Shown: positions 26,215 to 35,319, counted from the first letter of the stretch. The stretch is DNA of 64,000 nt from Bradyrhizobium tropiciagri (GCF_018130545.1 NZ_JAFCKF010000002.1:868001-932000); one strand, 5' to 3'. Notes: generated by a model from the letters alone, not told the origin. Made by a program: numbers and translations.

Positions 26215-26529
26215 GCTTGCTCACCAAGGTCACACCTACGAACTGCACAATTTCGGAATAATGGAAAAATACCGCCGAGTTGCCCGACGCGTCAAGTCGC
26301 TTTTTCCGGGGATCCCCACGGCCACAGCTACTGTGCATGGGGTTGTTTTTCGATATTTTTGGATTCGCAGCACTGCGTCGTCGGTTCGGCGCGTTCCCGC
26401 GGTCGGCGGATTGACCCACACGGCGACCGTATCCATATGCATCTGCATGAACCGGCCGCCGCGCCGTTTCGCCCCACCTGGACACAGCCAAATACCACCG
26501 GCTCCCGTCCCCAACGCTCCGGAGCCGCC

Positions 26530-27525
26530 GTGGCCGCCCTCTCCATTCTCGATCTCGTCCGCGTCACCCAAGAGACCGACGCGCGCGGCGCGCTCTACAA
26601 TGCGCGCGATGTGGCCCGCCATGCCGAGGCGCTGGGCTATCGCCGCATCTGGGTGGCGGAGCACCACAACATGGCCGGCATTGCGAGCGCCGCAACGTCG
26701 GTCGTGATCGGGCATATCGCGGCGGGCACCACCACCATCCGCGTCGGCGCCGGCGGCATCATGTTGCCGAACCACGCGCCTTACGTGATCGCCGAGCAGT
26801 TCGGCACGCTGGCGCGACTGTTTCCGGACCGCATCGACCTCGGCCTCGGCCGCGCGCCGGGCACCGATCAGCTGACGCTGCGCGCACTCCGCCGCACGCC
26901 TGAATCCGCCGAGAACTTTCCGCAGGACGTGCTCGAGGTGCAGGCCTTCCTCGCCGCTGCCGGTCCGAACCAGCGCATCCAGGCGGTGCCGGCCGCCGGC
27001 ACCGACGTGCCGCTGTGGATTCTCGGCTCGAGCAATTTCGGCGCGATGCTGGCCGGCGAGCTCGGCCTGCCCTACGCCTTCGCCTCGCATTTCGCGCCCG
27101 AGCTGTTGAACCAGGCGCTGCAGATCTATCGCGCGCGCTTCAAGCCGTCCGAGCAGCTCGCGCAGCCCTACACCATGGTCGGCGTCAACATCGTCGCCGC
27201 CGACACCGACGCGGAAGCGCGGCGGCTTGCGACCACGCAGCAGATGTCGTTCACCAACATCTTCCGCGGCGCGCGCGGCCTGAGCCAGCCGCCGATCGAC
27301 GACATCGAGACCTATTGGTCGCCGTCGGAGAAAGTCCAGGCGATGCGGATGCTGGAGCGCACCATCATCGGCTCGCCCGAGACGGTGCGTGCCGGCATCG
27401 ATGCGCTGGTCGCCGAGACCGGCGCTGACGAGCTGATGATCGTCTCCGACGTCTACGATCACCAGAAGCGGCTACGGTCGTTCGAGCTGATCGCCAAGGC
27501 CGGTGGGATCGTGCCGCAGATTTAG
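26530..27525 (+). CDS. LLM-class flavin-dependent oxidoreductase
   Basis: A luciferase-like monooxygenase of about 331 residues. The start [18 protein letters not shown], then [30 protein letters not shown] and [12 protein letters not shown], are typical of the MsnO8-like subgroup. These two-component enzymes use FMNH2 from a partner reductase to oxidise small substrates. The frame is open far upstream, but family length and GGAG five bases before GTG 26530 favour this start; ATG 26437 is an alternative. No flavin reductase is adjacent. Confidence 0.85.
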   Translation: MAALSILDLVRVTQETDARGALYNARDVARHAEALGYRRIWVAEHHNMAGIASAATSVVIGHIAAGTTTIRVGAGGIMLPNHAPYVIAEQFGTLARLFPDRIDLGLGRAPGTDQLTLRALRRTPESAENFPQDVLEVQAFLAAAGPNQRIQAVPAAGTDVPLWILGSSNFGAMLAGELGLPYAFASHFAPELLNQALQIYRARFKPSEQLAQPYTMVGVNIVAADTDAEARRLATTQQMSFTNIFRGARGLSQPPIDDIETYWSPSEKVQAMRMLERTIIGSPETVRAGIDALVAETGADELMIVSDVYDHQKRLRSFELIAKAGGIVPQI

Positions 27526-27623
27526 CAGCATGTCGTATGCGTGAAGCTACGCTCCACCGGATCCTGCACTGTTGGCCGCGCCTCGCTGCGCACTCGCAGG
27601 CCCGCAGACCGCTTTGTTCCCCC

Positions 27624-27710
27624 TCCGACTCTACTTTGTTCGCGAAGAACGAATCGGAATCGCACAAATCGGGGCGCACACTTTCCTAACAACGCGTTGC
27701 TTTGCGCGAT
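27624..27710 (+). repeat. Dispersed repeat family B, copy 1
   Basis: One of four copies of an element of about 85 bases. The core GAACGAATCGGAATCG is preceded by TCCGACTC and TTTGTTCGCGAA and followed at a fixed distance by a TAACAAC block and GTTGC-TTTGCGCGA. This copy lies 100 bases after the LLM gene. The GTTC/GAAC halves can form a small hairpin. Confidence 0.75.
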
Positions 27711-27729
27711 GTCATGGCCGGCTGACGGC

Positions 27730-28119
27730 TTACGCCTCCGCGAAAGCTTTCGCGGATGATGCACCGGTCTTTGCGATCTGCCGGTTCTTGTCGTCGACCA
27801 TCACGATCCGCGGATGAAATTTGCGCGCCTCATCGGCGTCGAAGCCGGCGTAGGCCACGATGATGACCTTGTCGCCCGCCATTACGAGCCGCGCGGCCGC
27901 GCCGTTGAGGCCGATGATGCCAGATCCCGCGGGCGCCTCGATCACGTAAGTCGAGAAGCGCGCACCGGTGTCGATGTTATAGATGTCGACGCGTTCATTG
28001 ATCAGGAAGCCGGCGGCCTCGATCAAATTGCGGTCGATCGAGATCGAACCCTCGTAGTGCAAGTCCGCTTCGGTGACGTGCGCGCGATGAATCTTGCCCT
28101 TCATCAAGGTCACTTGCAT
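27730..28119 (-). CDS. panD: Aspartate 1-decarboxylase precursor
   Basis: A 129-residue pyruvoyl enzyme that converts aspartate to beta-alanine for pantothenate and coenzyme A synthesis. The start [17 protein letters not shown] is typical, and the self-cleavage site Gly24-Ser25 in YEGSISID is in the canonical position; cleavage makes the pyruvoyl group on the alpha chain. NGAAARLV and [10 protein letters not shown] are further family blocks. ATG 28119 was chosen for family length and the GGGATGG sequence upstream. It is a single gene, preceded by a 160-base spacer shared with the GFA gene. Confidence 0.96.
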   Translation of the reverse strand: MQVTLMKGKIHRAHVTEADLHYEGSISIDRNLIEAAGFLINERVDIYNIDTGARFSTYVIEAPAGSGIIGLNGAAARLVMAGDKVIIVAYAGFDADEARKFHPRIVMVDDKNRQIAKTGASSAKAFAEA

Positions 28120-28336
28120 CGAGTCCATCCCGTATCGTTGCGTTGGAATTTTCCGCGCCGCCAATAATGGCACGCCGTCTCCGCGTCAACGTCCTCACGG
28201 GCGCGCGCCCGCTTCGATCTTGTCTTGCCGCGGTGGGTTTGTGCTGAAATCGCCGATTACTTTGGTCAGCAATTACTCCGTGTCGACTGAATCCCAGAAT
28301 GAATCCCTTGCGATGAAGCCTTTCCGGAGCAGGCTA

Positions 28337-28873
28337 TTATTTGTGACCCTGCGGCACCCCCTCAATGCCCGGCCGCCGGAATCCCATCGCCAGCCACGCC
28401 CCGAGCAGCTTCAGCACGAACTTGCCGGAGTGGCCCGGATAGTTGGCGATATCATCAGGCAGGATCGTGCCCGCGGGCCGCTCGGCCGTCATCATCCGCA
28501 TGGTTGCCGGCCCGATGCCGTTACCCAGGCGGTCGCGATAGACCGTGAGCCAATGCCCCTTGGTGAAGTCGAGGAACATGGCGGTCTCGCAACAGCGCGC
28601 CACCATCCGCCGCGTCGGCGACTCCGGCTTCAGCCGCCGCGCCTCGAGCAGCTCGCCGCCTTTGATGCAGCGGACGCGATCCTTGCGATAGAGCACGTAG
28701 TCGGTGCCGCCGTCGTCGGCCAGGACGGCATCCGCGCCGGACACCGCCTGATGCCGGCGCCCCGCTTCCTGGCAGCTCGCGCAATAGCAGATGCCGCGCA
28801 GGATTGGAGGCCCGGTGGTCTCGAGCTCCACCTTGCCGCAGCGACATGCTGCCGAGGCGCGTTCGCCAGTCAT
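28337..28873 (-). CDS. GFA (CENP-V/glutathione-dependent formaldehyde-activating) family protein
   Basis: A 178-residue zinc protein of the GFA/CENP-V fold. Cysteine pairs CRC (near residue 10), CYCASC (near 29-34) and CC (near 94-95) match the structural and catalytic zinc sites. The founding enzyme speeds formation of S-hydroxymethylglutathione, but most family members have unknown substrates. It begins 12 bases after the preceding hypothetical gene on the same strand and is the last gene of a four-gene run starting with the PLP enzyme. Confidence 0.85.
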   Translation of the reverse strand: MTGERASAACRCGKVELETTGPPILRGICYCASCQEAGRRHQAVSGADAVLADDGGTDYVLYRKDRVRCIKGGELLEARRLKPESPTRRMVARCCETAMFLDFTKGHWLTVYRDRLGNGIGPATMRMMTAERPAGTILPDDIANYPGHSGKFVLKLLGAWLAMGFRRPGIEGVPQGHK

Positions 28874-28885
28874 GTCAGATCGCCT

Positions 28886-29194
28886 TCATTGAATGCCAAA
28901 CTCCGGCCGAAGCTGAACCAGCAATCGGGCCACCTCCTTGCTCTTTTCGGCAAGGCGTCCGCGATCGGTCAACCCCATATGCTCGGTGGCGATCTTGAAA
29001 AGATAGAGCGCGATTGCGTTCGCGGATGCGCCATCATCCATCAGCATAACGTAAGCCTTGTCCGCGTAGCTGTCGTATTCATTAGCAGCCTTTGGAATGC
29101 CGTAAACCCCAATGGGGTCCCAGTCGCGAAGCAGGATTTCCCGCACGCGTGCGCGATTCTCGCGTGATTGGTATTTGTTCCGCCCGTGAGCCAT
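28886..29194 (-). CDS. Hypothetical protein, small cytosolic
   Basis: A 102-residue protein with no signal peptide or membrane segment. A basic N-terminus leads to REILLRDWDPIGVYGIP, an aspartate/tyrosine-rich loop and two C-terminal helices ending in RLLVQLRPEF. Proteins with a LLxxWDPIGV...P-EYDxY pattern occur widely, some near toxin genes as presumed immunity proteins, but no partner is visible here. GTG at 29203 is an alternative start. It lies between the ABM monooxygenase and GFA genes in one transcription direction. Confidence 0.65.
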   Translation of the reverse strand: MAHGRNKYQSRENRARVREILLRDWDPIGVYGIPKAANEYDSYADKAYVMLMDDGASANAIALYLFKIATEHMGLTDRGRLAEKSKEVARLLVQLRPEFGIQ

Positions 29195-29241
29195 TTTGGA
29201 CACCGCCGGTTGTCCTTGTTGGTGCCCGAGAGCGGACGCGC

Positions 29242-29538
29242 TTACTTGCTGGCGATCTCGGTCGCCGACACCAATACCACATCGCCATCGATGATCGGCT
29301 TCGCAATGTCGAAGAACCGCGCCACGGCTTGCGAATTGTTGTGCCGGTCCATGGCGGCCTGATCGAGGTATCGCTCATAGGTCGCGAACACGCAGGGATC
29401 GGCGGCATCCTGCGACACGTAATAGCCGGCGGTAGACGGCTCGTTGGCCCGGACATGCTCGACGACGTCGAGCAATGCCTGACGCATCGCCGCCTCATGG
29501 CCCTTCTTCGCGCGGATGACCGCCGTGATCGTCAACAT
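29242..29538 (-). CDS. Antibiotic biosynthesis monooxygenase (ABM) domain protein, YgiN-like
   Basis: A 98-residue ferredoxin-like ABM protein. It starts TITAVIRAKKGHE and has YYVSQDAADPCVFATYERY with DQAAMDRHNNS following, the usual strand-helix order with a conserved His. Relatives act as quinol monooxygenases or cofactorless oxygenases as homodimers. AGGAG lies upstream of the ATG. It starts 28 bases beyond the stop of the PLP enzyme gene, so the two are probably in one operon. Confidence 0.85.
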   Translation of the reverse strand: MLTITAVIRAKKGHEAAMRQALLDVVEHVRANEPSTAGYYVSQDAADPCVFATYERYLDQAAMDRHNNSQAVARFFDIAKPIIDGDVVLVSATEIASK

Positions 29539-29566
29539 GCTTCTTCTCCTGCCCTGCTCATCCCGT

Positions 29567-30850
29567 TCACACCCTGCTCAACGCCTGCGCGATATCGGCG
29601 ACCAGATCGGACGGATGCTCGATCCCGATCGAGAGCCGGATCGTCGTATCGAGCACGCCGATCTTCTTGCGGATATCGGCGGGCACACCGGAATGCGTCA
29701 TCGTCGCCGGCAGGCTCGCCAGCGACTCGGTGCCGCCGAGGCTCACCGCGAGCTTGAAGATCTGCAGGCTGTTGAGGAATTTCTCCGCGGCCGGCTGCCC
29801 GCCCACGATGTCGAACGAGAAGGTCGAGCCGGCACCGCTACTTTGGCCGGCGAACACGCGCCCCGCTGCTGACGCCGGGTCGTGATGGCCGAGATAATGC
29901 ACCTGCGCCACCTTGGGATGGTCGCGCAGATAGTCGGCGACGATCCGCGCATTGCGGTCGGCCTTTTCCATGCGCAGGCTCAGCGTTTCCAGCGAGCGGC
30001 TGATCATCCAGCACGAATGCGGATCGAGCTGGGTGCCGATCGCGCCGCGCAGCGCCTTGACGTCCTTCATCAGCTTCTTCGAGCCGAGCGCCGCGCCCGC
30101 GATCAGATCGGAATGACCGCCGACATACTTGGTCAGCGAGTACAGCGACAGATCGGCGCCGTGCTCGATCGGCCGCTGAAACACCGGCCCGAGCAGCGTG
30201 TTGTCGCAGGCAATGATCGGCGTGAAGCCCTGCGCCTTGCCGATCATGTCGGCGACGCGTCTTGTCAGCGCGATATCGACCAGGCCGTTGGTCGGATTGG
30301 CCGGCGTCTCGATGAAGATCATGGCAACGCGGCCCTTCTTCATCGCCTCGTCGGCAGCGGCCTTGACCACCCCCTCGTCGAGGCCGTCGGCAAAGCCCAC
30401 GGCTTGAATCGAGAATGCCGCCAGCGTTTTGGTGAACAGCGTCTCGGTGCCGCCATAGAGCGGCTGCGAATGCAGGATCACTTCGCCGGGCCTCGCGAAC
30501 GCCAGCACCGTGGTCGAGATCGCCGACATGCCCGAGGAGAACAGCGCGCAGCTTTCGGTGCGCTCATAGATCGCAAGCCGATCCTCGACGATCTCGCTGT
30601 TCGGATGATTGAAGCGCGAATAGACCAGCCCCGCGCCCATGCCTTCCGGAGGCTCGCGGCGGCCCGCGACGAAATCGAAAAAATCCTTGCCGTCCTCGGC
30701 GGTGCGGAACACGAAGGTCGAAGTCAAGAACACCGGCGGCTTGACCGCGCCCTCCGACAATTGCGGATCGTAGCCGTAGTTCAGCATCTGGGTTTCCGGA
30801 TGCAGCAGGTGGTTGCCGATGTGGGTTTTGGATGGAAACGGTTTGGTCAT
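29567..30850 (-). CDS. Cystathionine gamma-synthase family PLP enzyme
   Basis: A 427-residue fold-type I PLP enzyme of the Cys/Met metabolism family. Blocks in order: YSRFNHPN (phosphate loop of the partner subunit), [47 protein letters not shown] with the Schiff-base Lys, and SLGGTESL near the end. The family covers cystathionine synthase, lyase, methionine gamma-lyase and O-acylhomoserine sulfhydrylase; the exact reaction is not decided. ATG 30850 has AAGGAG upstream. It heads a run of four same-strand genes. Confidence 0.9.
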   Translation of the reverse strand: MTKPFPSKTHIGNHLLHPETQMLNYGYDPQLSEGAVKPPVFLTSTFVFRTAEDGKDFFDFVAGRREPPEGMGAGLVYSRFNHPNSEIVEDRLAIYERTESCALFSSGMSAISTTVLAFARPGEVILHSQPLYGGTETLFTKTLAAFSIQAVGFADGLDEGVVKAAADEAMKKGRVAMIFIETPANPTNGLVDIALTRRVADMIGKAQGFTPIIACDNTLLGPVFQRPIEHGADLSLYSLTKYVGGHSDLIAGAALGSKKLMKDVKALRGAIGTQLDPHSCWMISRSLETLSLRMEKADRNARIVADYLRDHPKVAQVHYLGHHDPASAAGRVFAGQSSGAGSTFSFDIVGGQPAAEKFLNSLQIFKLAVSLGGTESLASLPATMTHSGVPADIRKKIGVLDTTIRLSIGIEHPSDLVADIAQALSRV

Positions 30851-30971
30851 GGCCGGTCTCCTTGTCGCGGGACCGCCGCAGCTCGCAGCAGATTCCCGGA
30901 ATCTGCCGCCAGCATACCCCACCTTTGTGGCGTTCGGCCAAAGCACGGCATCGAACAGTTCTGGATAACGA

Positions 30972-31003
30972 ACGGCCGGCGAGCGCCCTGCGCCGCCGGC
31001 CGT
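30972..31003. terminator. GC hairpin after the PepSY gene
   Basis: Perfect ten-base arms (ACGGCCGGCG at 30972-30981, its complement at 30994-31003), 12-base loop. It lies 33 bases past the stop of the minus-strand PepSY gene. No T-run follows on either strand, so termination is only probable. Confidence 0.4.
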
Positions 31004-31035
31004 CCATCAAATCTCACGCGTTGGTGACGCCGCCG

Positions 31036-31296
31036 CTACCAGCTGCGATCGACATTGCGCACCTCGCCGGTGCGCGCGTCGACATCGACCTGCATCCAGC
31101 GGCCGAGCCGGTCGCGGCCCTCGACCTCCCATTCGTCGCCGAGGAACTGGGTGTTGGACACCGTTACGACGCCGATGCTGGTCGCGACGTCGAGCGCCGC
31201 CTCCATCGAGATCTGGCTGCCGGAATCATAGGCCATCGCCGGCGTCGCAACGCCGATCGCCAGGGCCGCGATCGCGGGAATAATCAAGCTTCGCAT
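31036..31296 (-). CDS. Small exported PepSY-like protein
   Basis: An 86-residue protein with a signal peptide (residues 1-22, ending PAMA) and a single PepSY-like unit: ISMEAALDVATSIG, then WEVEGRDRLGRWMQVDVDARTGEV. PepSY domains are often periplasmic inhibitors or modulators of proteases or sensors. GAGGAG lies shortly before the ATG. It appears to stand alone between the PLP operon and the ROK kinase, both on the same strand. Confidence 0.82.
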   Translation of the reverse strand: MRSLIIPAIAALAIGVATPAMAYDSGSQISMEAALDVATSIGVVTVSNTQFLGDEWEVEGRDRLGRWMQVDVDARTGEVRNVDRSW

Positions 31297-31429
31297 GGTT
31301 CACTCCTCATGGAACGGGATGTCATGCCGCATAAAACGAGCGGCGCACCCGATCAGTTCCAGGAACAGCAACGACGGAACAGCGCGAAACTTCGGCAGCT
31401 GCGGCAATTTGGTGGCAGTTCCAGTTTCA

Positions 31430-32152
31430 TCAATGCGCGCCGCGCGGCTTGCGCGTCACCTTCTTCCACAACCGGAAGCCGCCCTCGAATGCGTTGGCGT
31501 TGTCGCCGAACCGCACCTTCGGCGGCGGGTTGTCGACCTTGTCGGCATTGCCGCCGCCGAGCACGATGTAGTCCGGCTCCAACGCGGCCGACAGCCGCGC
31601 GATGACGTCGTCGACGCTCTTGCGCCATTTCTTCCGTCCGCGCCGCTCGAGGCCGGCTGCGCCGACATAATCCTCGAACGTTGCGTCCTTGCGGTACGGC
31701 AAATGGCCGAGCTCCATCGGCTCGAAGATGCCCTCCACGATCATCGCGGAGCCAAGCCCGGTGCCGAGGCCGAGAAACAGCATCCGCCCGCCCTGATAGC
31801 TGCCGATCGCCTGCATCAGCGCATCGTTGACGACCTTCACCGGTCGGCCGAACGCGCTGTGGAAATCGAAGCCGGCCCAGCCGCGGCCGAGATTGTGCGG
31901 CTCCGTCAGCGGACGGTTGTGAACGACCGGTCCGGGATAGCCGATCGAGATCACGTCATAAGACCAGTCCCTGGTCAGCGCCTTGACCTGCCGCACCATC
32001 TCGACGGCCGACAACTTCGGACCCGACTCGAATTCGCGCTTGATGCGCTCCTTGTCGGTCATCACCTTCACATGCGTGCCGCCGACGTCGATCGCCAGCA
32101 CGATCCGGCGCGATGCCGGCTTCTTTGTTGTCCTGGTTGCCTTCTTGACCAT
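31430..32152 (-). CDS. ROK-family sugar kinase (polyphosphate glucokinase-like)
   Basis: About 240 residues. The phosphate loop DVGGTHVKV (about residues 22-30), IGYPGPV, the adenosine-region block FLGLGTGLGSAMI, and GGGNADKV near the end are of the ROK/actin-like ATPase fold. Short ROK proteins with this layout include polyphosphate-dependent glucokinases. The classic ROK zinc motif is not obvious. The N-terminus is Lys-rich. ATG 32152 fits the domain; the longer frame runs through repeat B copy 2 and is rejected. Confidence 0.8.
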   Translation of the reverse strand: MVKKATRTTKKPASRRIVLAIDVGGTHVKVMTDKERIKREFESGPKLSAVEMVRQVKALTRDWSYDVISIGYPGPVVHNRPLTEPHNLGRGWAGFDFHSAFGRPVKVVNDALMQAIGSYQGGRMLFLGLGTGLGSAMIVEGIFEPMELGHLPYRKDATFEDYVGAAGLERRGRKKWRKSVDDVIARLSAALEPDYIVLGGGNADKVDNPPPKVRFGDNANAFEGGFRLWKKVTRKPRGAH

Positions 32153-32222
32153 CGATCCGCTCTTTCTCTTGCGGACCGAGTGGAGCAGAGAAACGCATTG
32201 CGCGCCACAGCGCCGTTCTGCA

Positions 32223-32302
32223 TCTGACTCCAATTTGTTCGCAAGGAACGAATCGGAATCGAGGAAATCGGCGCGACTCAAGCGTTAATAACATCCATGC
32301 GC
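32223..32302 (+). repeat. Dispersed repeat family B, copy 2
   Basis: Contains TTTGTTCGCAAGGAACGAAT and CGGAATCGAGGAAATCGGCG, then a TAATAACA block in place of TAACAAC. It lies directly upstream of the ROK kinase and 150 bases from copy 3. Confidence 0.75.
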
Positions 32303-32441
32303 AGGCTGCGTCCGGGCGATCGATGTTGTACCATCGTGGGATTATTGCGCTCGATGCGGAGTATCGTCGAGCCCGTCGCACATGTTGCATGCGCCGACCT
32401 CTCTGACTGCACGACCGCCGCCATCACAATCGCGTTCTCCG

Positions 32442-32522
32442 TTCGACTCCATTTCGTTCGCGAAGAACGAATCGGAATCGAAAAATCGGTATGAAGCGAT
32501 TCTTAACAACAGGTTTGCGCGA
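32442..32522 (+). repeat. Dispersed repeat family B, copy 3
   Basis: Contains CGACTCCATTTCGTTCGCGA, GAACGAATCGGAATCG and CGATTCTTAACAAC followed by GTTTGCGCGA. Its right end is 19 bases from the stop of the convergently transcribed LysR gene. Confidence 0.8.
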
Positions 32523-32540
32523 GTTGACACAACGACCGGT

Positions 32541-33479
32541 TCAACGCCCGCGCTTGGCGCGGAGCCGTTTTCTACCCCGTCCAGCACTTCGATTGAGCCG
32601 CCAGCCCTCGAGATGAAGCCAAAGCGCTTCCGCGACGGGTCCGTGCGCATGCTGGCGATGGCGCACTGCCGCCAGGTCTTCCTCGCGACCCGGAAAATTC
32701 GCGCCCGCAATGCTGATCAGCGTGCCGTCCCGGAGTTCGTCCTCGATCAGCCATTCCGGCAGATGGCCCCAGGCGAGACGATGCAGGATCAGCTCCTTCT
32801 TCATCGCCTGGTCGGGCACCGTGCACTGATGCGCACCGTCGATCAGGAAGAAGTTTTCTGATGATGATCGCCGCGCGGTGTCGCGGATCACGCATTGCGT
32901 GAACGGGCGCATCTGCTCCGGCGTAATCTTCTTCGTCCACGCGAACGGCAGAAAGCCGGGAGCGACAACCGGCACCATGGCCGTGGTCGACAGCTTGATC
33001 TGGTCGAAGCGCGGATCCGACGGGTCCGCGCGATGAAACACCAGGTCGGCCCCTCCCTCGATCAGGCGCTCGAGCGGTCCGCCGACGGCCTCATATTCCA
33101 GGTGCAGGCGCGTGTTGGGATATTTGGCAAAGAACCCCGAGAGCATTTGCAGCACCGGCGGCCGTGGGCAGAGGTCGCCAATCACGACACGCAGGGCGAC
33201 CTCTTCGCCGCTGACCAGCTGCTCGGCATAGGTCTGCAGCAGGTCGAATTCGCGCAGCGTCAGCCGCGCCCGCTCATGAAACGTCCGCCCGGCATCCGTC
33301 AGCCCGACGCGGTATCCGCTGCGATCGAACAGCGTGAGGCCGAGCTGTTGTTCGAGACGGGCAACCGCCGCGAACACCGACGGATGCGAGCGGTTCAGCG
33401 CGGTGCCGGCGGCCTGAAAGCTTCCTTTCGTGGCGACAGCGTCGAAGCAGCGCAGATCGTGGAGCTTGATGTGGTCCAT
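32541..33479 (-). CDS. LysR-family transcriptional regulator
   Basis: A 312-residue regulator. The N-terminal winged HTH is clear (LHDLRCFDAVATKGSFQAAG, SHPSVFAAVARLEQQLGLTLFDR, then LTDAGRTF), followed by a type 2 periplasmic-binding-protein-like effector domain from about residue 92. The C-terminus ends in a basic Arg/Lys tail next to repeat B copy 3, perhaps altered by it. It is divergent from the enol-lactonase-like gene across 114 bases, the standard arrangement for a LysR regulator and its target. Confidence 0.92.
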   Translation of the reverse strand: MDHIKLHDLRCFDAVATKGSFQAAGTALNRSHPSVFAAVARLEQQLGLTLFDRSGYRVGLTDAGRTFHERARLTLREFDLLQTYAEQLVSGEEVALRVVIGDLCPRPPVLQMLSGFFAKYPNTRLHLEYEAVGGPLERLIEGGADLVFHRADPSDPRFDQIKLSTTAMVPVVAPGFLPFAWTKKITPEQMRPFTQCVIRDTARRSSSENFFLIDGAHQCTVPDQAMKKELILHRLAWGHLPEWLIEDELRDGTLISIAGANFPGREEDLAAVRHRQHAHGPVAEALWLHLEGWRLNRSAGRGRKRLRAKRGR

Positions 33480-33593
33480 TGTCCATAATTCCTACAGAGA
33501 CTGATCAATCTTAGTAATTTCTGTTCCGGAGGGCGAGTCCTAGCCTGGTGTGATGCGAAGCCCGCGGCTTCCAACGGCGGAAAGGACAAGCAG

Positions 33594-34394
33594 ATGAGCG
33601 GCGATCACCACTTCACGACCGGAGACGGATGCCGGATTGCGTGCCGCATCGAGGGCCCCGATGATCGGCCGGTGCTCGTGCTCTCGAACTCAATCGCCAC
33701 GAACCTGCACATGTGGGACCGCACGGTGCCGGCGCTGAGCCGGTCATTTCGCGTGCTCCGCTACGACACCCGCGGTCACGGCGGCTCGGACGCGCCCGCG
33801 GGCGCCTATTCGCTGGACCGGCTCGGCCGCGATGCGGTCGAGCTGCTCGACGTCCTCAACATCGGCCGGGCGCATTTCCTCGGCCTGTCGCTCGGCGGAT
33901 TCATCGGGCAGTGGCTCGGTATCTTCGCGCCCGAACGCATCGATCGCCTGATCCTCTCCAACACCGCGCCCTATCTTGCGTCGGAGCTGGCGTTCGACGA
34001 CCAGATCCGTGCGGTGCTGGCCGCCCCGGACATGAACGCCATCGCCGACGGCTTCATGCGCAACTGGTTTCCCGCGACGATGCTGGCTGCGCCGAACCAG
34101 GTGGTCGACCAATTCCGTACCATGGTGCTCACTACCCCGCCGCGCAGCCTCGCCGGGTGCTTTGCGGCGCTGCGCGATGTCGATCTTCGCCGCATCATCT
34201 CGCTGATCGCCACACCGACGCTGGTCATTGGCGGCGAAAGCGACACCGTCACACGGGCCAGTCACAGCGAGGCGATCGCTGCGACCATCGCCAGCGCAAA
34301 GCTCGTCCTGCTGCCCGGCGTTCACATCCTCAATGTCGAGCAGGCGGATCGATTCAACAGCGAAGTCTTGAGCTTCCTGCATGCCGCGCGCTAA
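33594..34394 (+). CDS. Alpha/beta hydrolase, 3-oxoadipate enol-lactonase-like
   Basis: A 266-residue alpha/beta hydrolase similar in layout to PcaD: SNSIATNLHMWD oxyanion region, LRYDTRGHGGSDAP, nucleophile Ser99 in GLSLGG, acid Asp in GGESDTVT and His in PGVHI. PcaD opens 3-oxoadipate enol-lactone in the beta-ketoadipate pathway, but no other pca genes are nearby, so this may be a different lactonase or esterase. AAGGAC precedes the ATG. It is likely regulated by the divergent LysR protein. Repeat B copy 4 begins 13 bases after its stop. Confidence 0.82.
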   Translation: MSGDHHFTTGDGCRIACRIEGPDDRPVLVLSNSIATNLHMWDRTVPALSRSFRVLRYDTRGHGGSDAPAGAYSLDRLGRDAVELLDVLNIGRAHFLGLSLGGFIGQWLGIFAPERIDRLILSNTAPYLASELAFDDQIRAVLAAPDMNAIADGFMRNWFPATMLAAPNQVVDQFRTMVLTTPPRSLAGCFAALRDVDLRRIISLIATPTLVIGGESDTVTRASHSEAIAATIASAKLVLLPGVHILNVEQADRFNSEVLSFLHAAR

Positions 34395-34406
34395 CTATGT
34401 TCGCCA

Positions 34407-34490
34407 TCCGACTCCATTTTGTTCGCAAAGAACGAATCGGAATCGAGAAATTCGGCGTGGAGCGAATCTTAACAAGACGTTTGCAGTCTC
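34407..34490 (+). repeat. Dispersed repeat family B, copy 4
   Basis: Contains TCCGACTCCATTTTGTTCGC, GAACGAATCGGAATCGAGAA and GCGAATCTTAACAAG then GTTTGC. It starts directly after the enol-lactonase-like gene and is followed by a double REP-like element. Confidence 0.8.
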
Positions 34491-34506
34491 GATGCGGGAA
34501 AGCTTT

Positions 34507-34590
34507 GTAGGGGCGGATTAGCGCAAGCGTAATCCGCCATCCATCCACGAAGGCATTACGGCGGGTTACGCTTCGCTAACCCGCCCTACG
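34507..34590. repeat. Double REP-like element (family A)
   Basis: Two hairpins in tandem: GGCGGATTA/TAATCCGCC (34512-34538) and GGCGGGTTA/TAACCCGCC (34560-34585), flanked by GTAGG and CCTAC. The second hairpin overlaps the end of the PaiB-like gene and provides its stop codon. Confidence 0.8.
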
Positions 34591-35234
34591 CATCGTCCAC
34601 CTCCATATTCAAGCTCCGGTCGCAGCGCTCGCATCTTCTCCGCCAGCCTCCGGCTTGCCGTCTCCTCGGCGTGCGCCAGGCGGTCGACCAGCGCGACATA
34701 GTCCGCATCGCTCTTGTGCTGATTGAGCTTCGACTGGCCCTCGATCTCGTCGACGACGATGTCGATCACCCGGATCCCCGCCAGCATCTGCTCGCGCTTG
34801 CCGGGCTCCATCTGCGTGAGGTCCCAAGGCTGCTTCGGCAGTCGTGCCTCGGCGACCGCGAGCAGCGCATCGCCATGGCCGCGGTTCTCCTTGTGCTCGC
34901 GCAAATGCGCTACGCCGGAGAGATGCACCGCCTCGTAGAGCCAGGTCGAGACATTGTCGCGCGAGACGTACCAGTCGTTCGAGATGTAGGCGTCATCGCC
35001 GGAGACGATCAGCAGGAAGCGCCTGATGCCATCGGCGAGCTCGACCAGCGGATTGTTCGCGGTGAGATGGATCTGCACGATCACCCGGTCATCGCGCCTC
35101 GCGATCACGAACGGCACGTGCGAGGACCGCGGGCCGCGCGCATCGGCGGCGACGATGGCGCCGAAGCCGCGCTCCGCCGCAAAGGCCAGCGCGCGATCCT
35201 GCTCGATGCGGAACTGGGGACGGAGGATGTGCAT
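34566..35234 (-). CDS. FMN-binding negative transcriptional regulator, PaiB-like
   Basis: A 222-residue split-barrel flavoprotein-like protein of the PaiB family: starts MHILRPQFRI, then SSHVPFVI, HLTANNPLVE, ANDYVSPDWY-like (here DDAYISNDWYVSRDNVSTW), the block usual for this family, and EGQSKLNQHK near the end. Bacillus PaiB is linked to protease and sporulation control; FMN or haem binding is typical and DNA binding is uncertain. Length and start agree with the family. The final residues (CVGRVSEA) and the TAA stop are encoded by a REP-like palindrome. Confidence 0.85.
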   Translation of the reverse strand: MHILRPQFRIEQDRALAFAAERGFGAIVAADARGPRSSHVPFVIARRDDRVIVQIHLTANNPLVELADGIRRFLLIVSGDDAYISNDWYVSRDNVSTWLYEAVHLSGVAHLREHKENRGHGDALLAVAEARLPKQPWDLTQMEPGKREQMLAGIRVIDIVVDEIEGQSKLNQHKSDADYVALVDRLAHAEETASRRLAEKMRALRPELEYGGGRCVGRVSEA

Positions 35235-35319
35235 GGCGGCGGCGCTCGCGGCTGGAGGGAGACGACCCAGCAAGGCTAGCGCAACTTTCGCCGGAGATCA
35301 CCGCCATGCACGGTCCGGC

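Noticed and set aside
28886-29194. Immunity gene of a polymorphic toxin
   Set aside because: The protein resembles small immunity-like families, but there is no toxin, Rhs or VgrG gene near; it sits inside a metabolic operon.
27624-34490. Family B repeats as coding parts of genes
   Set aside because: Open frames cross some copies on both strands and give similar peptides, but they start outside any domain and have no ribosome sites; the similarity comes from the DNA repeat.
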